Shown here: in pieces, positions 1 to 11,058 of the stretch
How positions within the stretch are numbered: position 1 is the stretch's first letter
Layout of the letters: each line of letters starts with the position of its first letter
Assembly: GCF_910592395.1 (NCBI RefSeq)
Contig: NC_088312.1
Coordinates: 19,291,292-19,355,291 of the forward strand
DNA from: Lineus longissimus
Lineage: Eukaryota; Nemertea; Pilidiophora; Heteronemertea; Lineidae
Length of the DNA: 64,000 nt
Reading direction: 5' to 3'
The notes under the pieces: model-generated
Database searches by the model: none
What the model was told of the DNA's origin: nothing
Seen by the model: only the letters and a program-made list of their open reading frames with translations
Translations under genes and position numbers: made by a program

Positions 1-1
1 A

Positions 2-1724
2 GTTGCTGCGATATCAAACGCGAGACAACCTGAAAACGCGAGCGAAGTCAGGAGCTTCTTAGGGCTAGTTACGTTCTGTGCTCGATTCATTCCCAAATTG
101 GCATCTGTTGCTGACCCTCTCCGCAGGTTGACTCGGAAAGACCAACAATTTGTGTTCGGAAAGGAAGAGACTAAGTCATTTGAAAAGTTGAAAGAGATCA
201 TTGGAAATGCTAAAACGCTAGCTTACTTCGATGTGGATGCTAAAACTAGTGTAATGGCTGATGCAGGACCAGTAGGTTTGGGTGCAATGTTGCTTCAGGA
301 GCAAAACGGTGTGACCAGAGTCGTTAGTTATGCGAGTCGCAGCCTGTCTTCAATAGAACGTCGTTTATTCCCAAACTGAAAAGGAAGCGTTAGGATTAGT
401 ATGGGCGTGCGAGAAATTCCACCCATATGTATACGGGATTGAATTCGATCTGCTGACGGATCAAAAGCCGTTAGAATTCATTTATGGTCCGCGTTCCAAG
501 CCAAGGGCTAGAATCGAACGTTGGGTACTCAGGCTTCAGCCGTATCGATATCGAGTTGTGCACATTCCAGGGGTGAAGAACTATGCGGATACACTGTCAA
601 GGTTGATTCCTGAGAAGGACATTCCCGCTAAGGAGACAGTCCATGATGAAATTGAGGATTACATCAGATTTGTCGCGATCGCTGCAACGCTAAAAGCAGT
701 GACAACCCGAGACGTTGAGCAGGCATCGAAGGAAGACAAGGAACTGTCTATGGTTAGGGAGTGCATTGATACTGGGAACTTTGATGAATGCAATCCAAAG
801 TTGTATAGGGTTATATCCAGTGAGCTCTGTAAGATTGGAAAGTTGGTGTTGCGGGGTACACGTATAGTCATTCCGCAAAAGCTGAGACAACGAGTTCTCA
901 ATCTCGCTCATGAAGGACATCTGGGTGTAGTAGGCACGAAGCAAACACTCAGAACCAAGGTTTGGTGGCCAGGAATGGAACGTGACGCTGAAAAACTTTG
1001 TAAATCGTGTCATGGTTGCCAGATCACTGGTAGGCCAAATCCGCCAGAACCAATTCGGAGCACTCAACTCCCAAGTGAACCATGGGAGGACATAGCAGTA
1101 GAGTTTTTGGGGCCGTTACCCCAAGGGGACATGGTGCTGGTTGTGGTCGATTATTATAGTCGGTACTATGAACTTGAGGTCATGAAGACTACTACCGCTG
1201 AGAAAACTATCAGGGTAATGAGAAACATATTTGCGCGTCACGGATTGCCAATGACTTTGTTTAGCGATAATAGACCGCAGTTCATATCAGATGCATTCAA
1301 GGAATACATGGCAGAGTGTGGTATTAGACATCATCTAGTCACTCCTAAATGGCCTCAGGCAAATGGTGAGGTTGAGCGTCAGAATGCGTCTCTTGTAAAG
1401 CACATGAAATTAGCTCAAGCTGAAGGAGGGGACTGGAAACTTGAAGTGTTGAAGTATGTCGCGAGCTACAGGGCTAAAGCTCATCCTTCCACTGGGAAGA
1501 GCCCTGCTGAACTATTATTTGGTCGGAAAATGCGCACTAAAATTCCGGAAGTTAGACCAGGCATTGGTGACGACCAGGATGTTCGCGATCGGGACTCAGA
1601 ACAAAAAGGAAAGTCTAAGCTATACGCCGATGACCGCAGGAATGCACGCGAATCAGATATTCAATTAGGCGACTCAGCATTGCTGAGACGAGAACGACAA
1701 GGTACATTGGATACGCCATTGTGA
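2..1724 (+). pseudogene. Ty3/gypsy retrotransposon pol fragment (RNase H + integrase), broken
   Basis: The left window edge cuts into a retroelement pol gene. From base 2 the frame reads the end of the RT domain, including 'SFLGLVTFCARFIPKL'. RNase H follows (about 140-380) with 'ADAGPVGLGAML'. A frameshift near 370 moves the usual 'SQTEKEAL' segment into another frame; the sequence then continues through 'HIPGVKNYADTLSRL' to an integrase with a zinc region (HEGHLG...CKSCHGC) and an RVE core. Second core Asp (FSDNRPQF) and Glu (NGEVERQN) are present. The first, normally Asp in 'VDFxGP', reads 'VEFLGP', and the usual 'SDNGPQF' has Arg for Gly. The frameshift and the Asp-to-Glu change both point to a dead copy. 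Gag, protease and most of RT lie outside the window or are missing. Confidence 0.85.
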
Positions 1725-2330
1725 AAATGATGCAAGATGTAGGCGGATCGCTGTTTTGAATCATTTTCTTCCATGCTGGGCAGGCATGTTTGATTTGATT
1801 GTTGGGGTTTGTGTGTCATAGACATTATATGTTTACTGGACTTTCTCATGTTGTGTTCGGTGACAGTGATTTCATAGGAGTTGAAGATAGTTGACTTTCA
1901 CAGGACAGTGATTTTCTAGTGTGATTTGTTTTAAAGTGAACATTCTAGATCCAATAAGTGATGGATAGCAATAGTGAGAGTTCGGGAGTTCAAACTGTAG
2001 ACACTCCATTTATTTGTTCCATAAATTTGAAGTTAAAAGTTGAAGTTTGGTTTATATTTTAAAGCCAGTGGTAAGCACAATTTGGTGTTTGAAAGAGTAA
2101 AGTGTTAAGGTTAACAGTTGGACTTTCAGACAATAAGTCAGTGAGTAAAGGATTAAGTTTTAATCATGAACAAAAGGAGGGATGCCATGTCCACGGAACT
2201 GTTGAGTGAGACCGAGTGCTGCCACCTATGTGTTATAATAAAAGTTATTTATGATATGCCCAACATGGCTTCTTGACTTACTAATATTTCAGTCCTCGTC
2301 AATCGACAGATGTGACAGCGTATACCACCC
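1725..2330 (+). repeat. 3' non-coding end of the gypsy element with possible polypurine tract and LTR
   Basis: No open gene is seen here. A purine-rich tract (AAAAGGAGGGA, 2172-2182) is followed directly by TG, as expected for a polypurine tract at the edge of a 3' LTR. An AATAAA signal lies at about 2229. The right LTR edge is uncertain, because no second LTR is in the window to align with it. Confidence 0.4.
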
Positions 2331-2519
2331 TATTCAGAAGTGACCAGAGGAATTGGTAAGAACATGCATTTTAATGTTATCTATCACAATTATTAAACGA
2401 TTTATTGCATACTATATGATAAGTTAGAAACAATAGTACCCATTTTTACTCATTTTATTGCAATTTCTAAGTACAGGCCTTCATTACATGTTGTATTACT
2501 AATCAACTAAATGATTCTT

Positions 2520-2772
2520 TTAATTAACATATAGCGAACTTGTTTCTTTCTTTGGTCTTTGTGCCTGGTCAGCTTCATCCTCGGCTAAGAGGAGAAGAGC
2601 CAAATCTTCTTCGTCTGAACTGTCCATCTGATCGGCGCCAAAAGACGGAATACCGCACGCATGCTACCCTATGTGACTCGCCGTGCCCGTATAGCGTATA
2701 GCGAATACCGAATAGCGTATATCGAATAGCGTATACCGAATACCGTATAGTTCTATGTGAACCCAGCCTAAA
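2520..2772 (-). mobile_element. PIF/Harbinger transposon 5' end with transposase first-exon peptide
   Basis: On the minus strand an ATG at 2627 opens a 35-codon reading frame starting 'MDSSDEEDLALLLLAEDEA'. This acidic, Leu-rich start is typical of the first exon of Harbinger transposases; the frame ends at a stop near 2520. The + strand sequence CTATGTGAACCCAGCC (2754-2769), followed by TAA, fits a Harbinger terminal repeat with a 3-bp TWA target. The rest of the transposase, the Myb-like partner gene and the other terminus are absent, so this is a remnant. Family recognition rests on the peptide and terminus only. Confidence 0.55.
2689..2751 (+). repeat. 14-bp minisatellite in the Harbinger remnant
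   Basis: About four imperfect copies of a unit like CGAATAGCGTATAC. Such subterminal tandem repeats are common in Harbinger-type elements. Confidence 0.7.
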
Positions 2773-4300
2773 GGAACTCCTTTAAAAAGTTTTATGAAAC
2801 AGGCCCTGGTCTTCAATTATGATGACTTTCAGTACGTGTCTCGTGCGACAACCACGAGTGAGTGTTATGTTAGTGTTGTCGCGACATTGAACAAGTGGGA
2901 AGGAAGGGAATGCAGGGAAACTACCGATTGACAGCCCTTCTGAACGCTGATCGGGGGGGGGGGGGTTACCGCCAGTGAAGGATGGATATACGCACAACGA
3001 CGGTGGGTCGGCATGAATGTCAACCAGTAAATGCAGTCAGGATCGTTGCAAAACTGAAAGTTGTGACAAACCAGTTCAGGAAGAGATTGAACACGCACAA
3101 TATACGATTTTTCGTTTGTACATCGCACCCAAGCCTGGGGTATTTTAAGACTATGCCTGCTATTCGTAGCAGCCCATCGTCAGGTGAAATTCAATCGCAT
3201 AATGTGCTGATTCTGGTAACTACCAGTATTTTGTTCCTGGATAGGCTAATTAGTGATAGTTACCTCGGGCGGTTCTGTCATTGGTCTGGTATGATGAAAA
3301 CACGATGAGGATGTAGATAAGGGAGACTACTTGGTGTACGAAGGTACCCACTGGACATATACATGTACATTAAAGAAGGTACAGCTCCGGGTATGGATTC
3401 CAAAACGATATCCAGGTAAGTAACTGGCGAACTTGAAGTAGTGACGACCACGGCAATTTTGACGAAATACGCTGTTACCTTTTAGACACCGACAAGACAA
3501 ATCACAACTGACCAAATTTCTGTGCCGAAATATAAATCGGCCGATCATGGGCCAAAACACGTAGGAGGACGTCATGGCATACAAAATCAAAAACAGACGT
3601 GGTCGAGTCGCCGATGGTTGGGCACTAATCGTTGCAAATGTATCGATGTAATAAGTGGCCTCCACGGACCACATTTGACGTCAACTTCACCATCATCTCG
3701 GAACATCTCGGTCATTTCCGGAAGGTCATCGGAAGTAATCGGGGTTTTACGTGATGCCGAGAATAACGGCCTGAATATATAGTTTTATGCGATTGGGCGC
3801 ACTACTCACATAGCCTGTCGTAGACCGACTCACCGCAGTGCATTGTGGGTACAGTTTGCACATAATATGAGAACATGAAAAGTTTATATATCATTTCTCT
3901 AAGATTGAGACAACGTCAAAGAACGCATCAGAACCGCGTCGTTTGTTAAACAAGACAATTGGGGGGGGGGGGGGGGGGGATGTAATTGCTATAGAATACA
4001 GTACACAAGCTTTATTCTATCTAAAAGCAGAAGGATATATGAACACAATAAAGTTAACTTGATGCTACCTCTTCCTTTTTTTCTATTTCTTTTCGAAAAT
4101 ACAGAAGAGCACAAATTGGTCGGGGTGGTACATACAGGCAGAGTCTTTCAAATAAAAGACTCTGATACGATAGTGCCAGACGCATTCTCGGTATCTGAAA
4201 GTGTCTTGAAAAACCGTGGATCGTCGCGAAGTCATATCATGGAACATGTGTACCAACTAAGGATCATTTGCGTCTAGTTAAGTTTGAAACTATAAAATCA
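2773..4300. other. Degraded array unit and upstream flank of receptor gene A
   Basis: No supported gene. About 3186-3780 matches the spacer segment found between all later units (for example 6240-6930 and 13810-14280) but is more diverged. A 13-G run lies at 2953-2965 and a 19-G run at 3961-3979. From about 4095 the sequence resembles the receptor 5' flank of other units but is truncated: the upstream ORF seen in units E, F and G is only partial (about 4180-4277). Confidence 0.6.
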
Positions 4301-5374
4301 ATGTTGACTGAAGGTCTAAAGATGAACTATTCGAACGATGGCGTCTCCACCGTAGCTGCACAGAACTCCACCCTGAGGTTGATATGCGATGTGCGAAGAC
4401 TGCTGACCGAGCCAAACCTGATCCTCCTTTCTAAAGTCGATGAATTTCTTTTTAACTACACATGGTGTTTCCTCATTCCATTATGTTATATAGGGAATGG
4501 ACTAGCTCTGCTTGGTAGTCTTCCTAGAGCCAGTAAAAGCTCGGCGTATCTTTACATGACGGTGCTAGCTTGCAGTGAAACCATTGCCCTAACTAGAGTA
4601 GTATTAAGATTGTACAGTTACTTTGGAATTGGAATCAGTGATCTATTTTGCCAAATAGACATATACGTAGTGACTTTCCTGAATTATTTCCAGGCATACA
4701 TTGTATTAATGCTGACCATTGAACGGGCTCTGGCTGTAAATATGCCACTAAGAGTAGCTGGGTTATTTTCGGTAAAGAAAGGAGCGGTTGCTCTGTTTTT
4801 CATAATGGTGTTTTCCGCCATTGCGCCAATTTATAATCTCATTTACATGGTGAGTTATAATAGGCAGTGCCTATACTATGTAGAGGGTCCATCATGGGAG
4901 TCTATTTTAAACGGTATTTACCTGAAAGAAAATATATTATTCGTGTACTTGCCATTTTCCGTACTAATGATCAGTAATGTAACAATCATCGTCGGTATGG
5001 CGAGATCGGCCAAGGCTCGGAAACAACTCGGAACACAAGACCAGCGTGACTCTCAGATCGCCAAGGATCGTCAAATCACCGTCATCTGTCTATTGGTTTC
5101 GTTTGTTTACTTGATCCTTAATGCACCAATGAACATATTTCTGAGCTTCAAGGAAGAGACACTTGTATTGCCTGGTTGGGAATATAGATGGACTTGTGAA
5201 CGCACCCTGACAACTTATATAATCCGTGGGATATGTGATTTACTGGCTAATCTGAATTACTGCCTGAACGGTTACCTCTACTGCCTCAGCGGTGCATCAT
5301 TTCGGGTTGAAGTGAAGACGTCTGTTGTTCGATTAGGTAAGGCGATAAAGAAATGTTTTACTCGCTGTGATTGA
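4301..5374 (+). CDS. Rhodopsin-like (class A) GPCR, array copy A
   Basis: A 357-aa single-exon seven-transmembrane receptor in the plasma membrane; ligand unknown. TM1 is about 55-74 with the GN pair (65-66), TM2 82-100, TM3 starts after Cys117, TM4 160-183, TM5 210-233, TM6 256-282 and TM7 306-328. Cys190 in loop 2 can pair with Cys117. The DRY position reads Glu141-Arg142, and the TM7 NPxxY position reads 'NGYLY' (323-327); TM2 has 'LACSE' where LAxxD is usual. The tail 'KKCFTRC' could be palmitoylated, and Asn-X-Ser/Thr sites sit near the N-terminus. Start chosen at the ATG opening 'MLTEGLKMNY', conserved in A, C, E and G; in-frame sequence upstream has no ATG. The loop-3 sequence 'RKQLGTQDQ' is shared with D only. 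A chemosensory or peptide-receptor role is inferred from the tandem, intronless arrangement. Confidence 0.88.
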   Translation: MLTEGLKMNYSNDGVSTVAAQNSTLRLICDVRRLLTEPNLILLSKVDEFLFNYTWCFLIPLCYIGNGLALLGSLPRASKSSAYLYMTVLACSETIALTRVVLRLYSYFGIGISDLFCQIDIYVVTFLNYFQAYIVLMLTIERALAVNMPLRVAGLFSVKKGAVALFFIMVFSAIAPIYNLIYMVSYNRQCLYYVEGPSWESILNGIYLKENILFVYLPFSVLMISNVTIIVGMARSAKARKQLGTQDQRDSQIAKDRQITVICLLVSFVYLILNAPMNIFLSFKEETLVLPGWEYRWTCERTLTTYIIRGICDLLANLNYCLNGYLYCLSGASFRVEVKTSVVRLGKAIKKCFTRCD

Positions 5375-7055
5375 TCATAAGTAAAACATGGATGCAAAGC
5401 CTGGTCATTGGGCCACGTCGGGACAGAGGAGTCAAAGGAATCAAGGGACTCGGGATCTTCGGTTTCCTTCTATATTACGTTACACATAGCTCAATATTTT
5501 ATATCTAAAAGGAATCAGCTACCAAATTGGGGAAGTATCTATTCTAGCTGTGGGTATTTTATTTTGACTTGTATTGAAAATACTCTTTGGGATTCTGCGA
5601 CCAATAAGAATAGATAATTAAAAACATTTGTTTTAAAAAAAATCATTGTTTTGCTTTCACATATTGGTGCTGTTCAGTTGACGCGTTTCGCATTGAAACG
5701 AGCAGATTATGCTGGATTTTCGCATTAGGCTCATTTCACCTCAGATCTATGCGCTAATGACCTATTTTACTTTCTTTCTGTTTCTGAATACCCCAGACCA
5801 AGCTGAAAAACATATCGCCACCTCATCAGACCTCGGCTTGTAACATCGATAGTTCGAGAATCCCGATATACAGTACGTCCAATAGAAAACGTATTAAAAA
5901 GAGAATGGTGGGGATGTCACTTCATCATTTCATATTCAGCAGATGAAGTCGCGATTGGCTGCCTCGGGAGCGCACTTTACATCTGTAAATCAGGTTTTGA
6001 AAGTTTCCTTCATTGTCAGTAGCGTATGGGGCAACCAATGGAAACCTTCACTAGTATGAATATTTGAACACCAAGTACATGACGACTTATTATTAGTAAG
6101 GTTCTGAAGAGACACAAGGCCTTTCAAATGTGTGCTGTTCGTCCTTAGAACACCCAATCCTATAGGACATTTTAAACCACTAGACCTGCTTGCCGCGCCC
6201 ATCGTCGAAGCCCATGCTCGGAAAATCAATACATGTTTACGCGTGATATTCAATTGCATAATGTGCTTAATCTGGTAACTACCAGTATTTTGTTCCTGGA
6301 TAGGTTAATTAGTGACAGTTACCTCGGGCGGTTCTGTCATTGGTCTGGTATGATGAAAACACGGTGAGGATGTAGATAAGGGAGACTACTTGGTGTATTC
6401 CAGGGAGTGTATGACGAACCCACTGGACATATACGTGTAAATATAGGTAGGTACAGCTTTTGGTATGGATTACAATGCAATATTCAGGTTAAGATCTGGT
6501 GAGTAACTGGTGAACTTGAAGTGGTGATGACCACGGCAATTTTGTCAAAATACTGTTACCCGTGAGACACCAGCAAGACGAATAACGACTGGCCAACTTT
6601 GTGTGCCGTAATATTGCCACATGAAAGGTATCGGGTTTTAAAGCGGGCGTTCGTGGGGCAAACTCCTTGGCGCCAAAGAATATGTCTGCCATGTTGGAGA
6701 AAATGACGCGATACCATAGAAAACCCAAGACAGAGGGGTGATAGAGTCGCCGACGGTAGGGCACTAATCATTGCATGTGCGTCAAAGTAAGGAGCAGCCG
6801 CCTCCATGCATGGACCACATTCGACGTCACCTTCGCCGTCATCTCGGAACATCTCGGACATTTCCGGAAGGTCGTCGGAAGTAATCGGGATTTTCCGTGA
6901 TGCCGATAATCAATCTTGACACGAGAGGCGCTGATTTCCGTCCTTACAATGCCTCTAGTACTGGTAAGTTGCAACGATCTTGAAAAGCAGTACCGCGGGT
7001 CCACACCTGGATTGACCATGTTTTTACTACTTGAATTGAGATTTGTGAATGTTAA
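5375..7055. repeat. Inter-unit spacer after copy A
   Basis: The first 600 bp is the conserved receptor 3' flank. The stretch 5408-5617 is open on + but reads as a shadow; its end (about 5560-5640) is shared only with the flank of copy G. From 5940 to 6260 lies a segment that stays open on the minus strand in most units, and 6260-7000 is the common spacer repeat. The last 100 bp looks like the end of a LINE endonuclease domain, because '...DNLSDH' follows at 7075. No independent gene is supported. Confidence 0.6.
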
Positions 7056-8276
7056 GTGGTTGAGCTTGAGGAGGATAATTTGAGTGATCATTTATATTTG
7101 AAATTCTCCTTTGGAGTATGTGTCAAGCCTGACGCAGGTGGCAGTGAAATGCAAAAGAATTGGAATGAGAATAGGCAACTTGTATGGGACAAGCCTGGTA
7201 TTCGTGTTAGGTATTACCAAATTTTGCAAGAAAAACTGGCCTTGTTAGATGTGGCAGATGCTGCCTCTTTGAATGACCGTGATTCAGCTCAGTCGTATGT
7301 TAACAGATTGGTAGATGGGCTCAATGATACTATTCACACTGCAGCTATTGAGTCTGGCTGTTCTCAGAAGTGTTGCCGTAGCCTAAGGCCCACTGGTGTG
7401 CTGGCCTCTACAGGCTCAGAGGTGGTATGCGGTTTTGGTGGCATCTCTGGGTTTGCAATGGCTGCCCTAGGACCGGAGTTGTTTTTGGGTGATGGAAGTT
7501 CTTGAAGAAGCAATTTCGTAGAGTATCTCGACGCTCTTTGCACCAGGTTTTTTATAAGCCTATAACTAATCTTAGCCATTTTTTCAAAGCTGGCGACTGT
7601 AAAAAGTTCTGGAATACCCTGAAGAAGCATGCACCGACCAATTATTCTATTTTTAATACAAACGATTTCACCAAACATTTTCGTAACATTATGTATGGTG
7701 TCGACGATCTGGATCCATTTCAGGCTTCTCTGAGTAGTCATGTTTTTGAGTCAAATTGTGACAAGTACCTCGAAAGCTATTATACGGCGGAAGACATCCG
7801 GTTGGCCATGTGTGCCCTGAAGAGGGGAAAGGCTGCTGGTGTCGATGACATAACTACCGAGCATCTACAGGACGGTCTTTTCCCGCAGTGATATTTTCTG
7901 TAATTTATTTAATGTGATGCTGAGTTGGCATGTTGTATGCCCTGAATTGTTGTTTGGTACTATTACACCAGTTCTAAAGAAGCCAACTCTGTTCCTTAAT
8001 GACCCGTTTAGCTATAGACCGATTACCGTCAGTAAAATTTATTCTGAGGTACTGGATTCCTTATTGATCCCAGAAACTACCATTCATAACTCTCAATTTG
8101 GATTCAGAGATGGCTTGGGCATTGATCACGCTTCTAGTTTTTTACATGAACTTGTTAGATATTTTAATCAGAGGGGAAGTCCTGTTTACCTATACAGCCT
8201 TGACGCTGAGAGTGAGAGGTGTTTTGGGTATGGCACGCTGGTTTATCTTACAATCTTTTTTTTAAGAGGATACCCC
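7056..8276 (+). pseudogene. LINE (CR1/Jockey-like) reverse transcriptase relic, unit A, 5' part
   Basis: Broken reading frames spell the pre-RT and RT region of a non-LTR retrotransposon: 'EEDNLSDHLYLKFSF' (end of endonuclease), 'RRVSRRSLHQVF', 'LKRGKAAGVDDITTEHL' (RT motif 1), 'NDPFSYRPITVS' (motif 2) and 'QFGFRDGLGIDHA' (motif 3). Several frameshifts and stops separate these pieces. It is interrupted at 8277 by a 990-bp insertion and resumes at 9271. The same relic, with its own extra damage, recurs in every unit, so it was present before the receptor array expanded. Confidence 0.8.
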
Positions 8277-9274
8277 TTAAAGGGAAGGGCCCGCCAAAAA
8301 ATGGGGAGTTTTGGACGGCCCGGTCAAAACCTTAGGCGGGAATAAGGTTTCATTGATAAATATAAGGAGTTTCAAGGACCCCAAAACACTTGCAAGGTTT
8401 AAGAAATACTGGTCTGTCATTGGTTTACGTTTTCTTATCATCAACATACTCTCATCTTGAAAAATAAGACAATATTTACGACCGATGCGACCAATTTTTA
8501 CATTCATTTTGCAACATTATCGTTAACGCGCCCCTTGCAGATTCGTAAGGTACTACATGTATTTGGATGTTTTGCGACAAACTGCCTAGTCTAGTTTCTT
8601 CGCTTGCGGATAAACGAATAAGTTACACTGCCGTTCCTTACTGTTGGAATCGAAGGAGAGGGGTATATTCATCTGATGTTGCTAAGTTCTTTTTTGGAGT
8701 TTTCAAGGCCTAGCCTTCCACTGTCAAATACAGTAAGCTATCCCGATGAAAACTGATGCGCCCAGGTATGTGTAACGTTACTCATGAAAGCATACATCAC
8801 ATACACGGCGTTTTGTCTGGTATCGCTATATATATCATGTTCGTATCGTAATCAGTCCTCTTTCTAAGGTTATTTGGTTTCCATGGTTTCCACGTCCCCA
8901 CCCGACTCAAAGTCCATATATATGTACTACTATTCTTTGCATTCTCCATCTCTTCTTTGCTAAAACATCACTTCTATTACAATTGACGATGTAACATGTC
9001 CTAACTGCATTCCACTATCATCGCCGACTTTATTTATATACCAGAAGACTGGCCTCTGTGTAGCCGATTATGTAACCCATAGTGGAAACAGCTAGTGACA
9101 GCACCCAGGGGATCCACGTGCTGCTCGCGAATTTTCAACTCGTAGTAAACAAAAAGTTGTAAAGTTATGTAAATAAGCTTCCTTATATGGAACTAGTGAC
9201 GTCACACAGTAGTTTGTAATTTCGCTACAGATGTCACTACTGCTTTCGGTTGTAAGACGATTCAATCTCTTTAA
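8277..9274. mobile_element. 990-bp insertion flanked by TTAA
   Basis: Comparison with the uninterrupted LINE in other units (for example about 27160-27190) shows foreign sequence at 8281-9270 with TTAA at both edges (8277-8280 and 9271-9274), where the uninterrupted copy has one TTAA. That pattern fits piggyBac or Kolobok target choice. The two ends are not clearly inverted repeats of each other, so the class is uncertain. No coding sequence is recognised inside. Confidence 0.55.
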
Positions 9275-10400
9275 TCACTGGCTTATCTTATATGTGAGGT
9301 ACACTTATCTTCAGGCTGTTGTTAAATGGAAGGGCGTCTCAGGCACTCAGTTTGATGTTACATGGGGCATTCGACAGGGAAGCATCCTATCGCCTGTATT
9401 ATCTAATATGTTTTACTTCAGGACCATTCTAACTCTGAGTACGGGTGTCGTATTGAAAGTTATATCTTCAATAATATTGCCTATGCTGATGATATTTGCC
9501 TGCTTTCAGTAAGTGTACCTGGGTTGCAGGCCCTACTTGGCAAGTGTTGTCAATAGTGTATAACATTTGGGAAGCGTATACTCTCCTGCTCACCGGTCTG
9601 GTGTCTTGGTTCTAACCGTATTACTAGTACCGTTTCTATTGACATACTTGGAACCACATTTACCTCTGATCTTTTGGCTAAGTCTCATGTAGTAAAAGGG
9701 TCTCCTCTGCTAGACGGCGTACCTTGAGTCTTATGAGTAATAGTTTTTCTTCACCGGGGCTGTCTCCCTTAAACGTTATCTCTTGAAAACGGCGTGTGTC
9801 CAATTTCAACATTTGGTCGTCATGCTATTGAACTGTCTACCTTGGAAAGTTTCAAGAGTAACATGATAAAACGTATCCTTCGGCTACCTAAGAGGAGCCA
9901 CCATAGCCATCTGCTAAAAGCCCTGGATACAGTATATCTCGATTTTCAGATCTTTTGTGTGAGTATTCGGCAAATCTGCTTAACTTAATATTTAGACGCG
10001 ATTCCCCATGCCGGAAGCTTTGTCTGAATGGATATATCCTGCTCCATTCTTAGGGTACGGTGATTTTGAACATTTCGAAAGACGGTTGTCGGGACCCACT
10101 TGATCTATTCTATTCTGTGCGGATTTGCCCGCCGGGCCGGCCGGGCGGCCGGTTATCTGCCCCCGAGAATGGGATCGTGGACTCGCTGAAGACCGGCTCG
10201 GCGGAGCGAACTCTCACTGAATTATTGGTCAAGGCTTTTTTAGCTTTTATTGGCTTTCGGTGTTTCTGATCAATGTACTTTGATGTAAATGTGATTGTAA
10301 ATATGTAGAATTAAATGTTTTATTGGCAAATGTGAAATGTGACTGAATGTAAATTCTCTAATTGAGTCCTTATCAGGAGGTTTTAATAAATAAATGATAA
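9271..10400 (+). pseudogene. LINE relic, unit A, 3' part and tail
   Basis: Continues the LINE: 'GIRQGSILSPVL' (RT motif 4), a broken 'YADDICLLS' catalytic region at about 9475-9510, and C-terminal pieces including 'CPISTFGRHAIEL'. A 3' untranslated region follows, ending in an A-rich tail with ATAAATAAT repeats at about 10380-10420. Multiple frameshifts make it non-functional. Confidence 0.75.
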
Positions 10401-10482
10401 ATAATAAAAAAGAAAATAATTTTTCGATTTGCAAAGAGGCTATCGCATCACCACTAAGCCCACGAAAATGATTGCTGCCCTA

Positions 10483-10520
10483 CTTCTTCTTCTTCGCTGA
10501 AGAAGAAGAAGAAGAAGAAG
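10483..10520. repeat. TTC/GAA fold-back repeat, unit B flank
   Basis: A 13-nt arm of CTTCTTC... (10483-10495), loop GCT, and a matching GAAGAAG... arm (10499-10511, extended to 10520) form a near-perfect hairpin. It is flanked by a direct duplication of ATTGCTGCCCTAC, which occurs only once in units D and G, so the hairpin arrived with a target duplication. The same structure is at 34831-34872 in unit F. Confidence 0.75.
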
Positions 10521-10691
10521 ATTGCTGCCCTACGCTGCATTTATAGTTCTCAATAAGAACACCTTAAAACCCACCAGAAAGTGTCCGGTTGTGTTTATAA
10601 AAATCCTATTTTGTTATTTATTGATAAAATAAAACGTTTTATGAGAGAATGTGGCACTAATTCGGCCTGAATGTGACTTGCAGTCTGAACT

Positions 10692-11058
10692 GGTGACGTA
10701 AGATTATGAAACACTTGAATCTCAGGTTGCCAATATCCAGATGGCGCTACTGATCAATTCCAGTGTCTCAAATTTTTTATTTTGGTACTGTGCGAGTATA
10801 GCCGAGAATATGATGTTTTTGCATGACAATTTTCTTTCTAGGGCGATGGTGAAGTAATTTCTTTCGATGCTGTCTTGCAAATTATTTCAGGACTTCTAGT
10901 TGAGGTTCCTGTTGTGACTTCGCTATATTCATTCTCATACATGTTCTCGATATCTGAAAGTGTCTTGAAAAAGCGTGGATCGTCGCGAAGTCATATCAAG
11001 GAACATCTATACCGACTAAGGATCATTTGCGTCAAGTTGAGTTTGAAACTATAAAATC
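10692..11058 (+). other. 5' flank of pseudogene B with broken upstream ORF
   Basis: Matches the upstream ORF region of E, F and G, but one G is missing in the 'CTAGGGGCGATGG' segment at about 10840, which frameshifts the ORF. One A is also missing just before the receptor ATG. Confidence 0.6.

Noticed and set aside
4268-4300. Upstream extension of the receptors to 'MRQVKFETIKS'
   Set aside because: In the receptor copies this would begin at a TTG or GTC-like codon, not ATG; the conserved ATG is the one opening 'MLTEGLKMN'.
10120-10210. GC-rich CCGGGCCGGCCGGGCGGCCGG-type segment as an RNA gene or CpG promoter
   Set aside because: It is part of the LINE 3' region, repeated at 29700, 34480 and 61730 with drift, and shows no tRNA or rRNA features.
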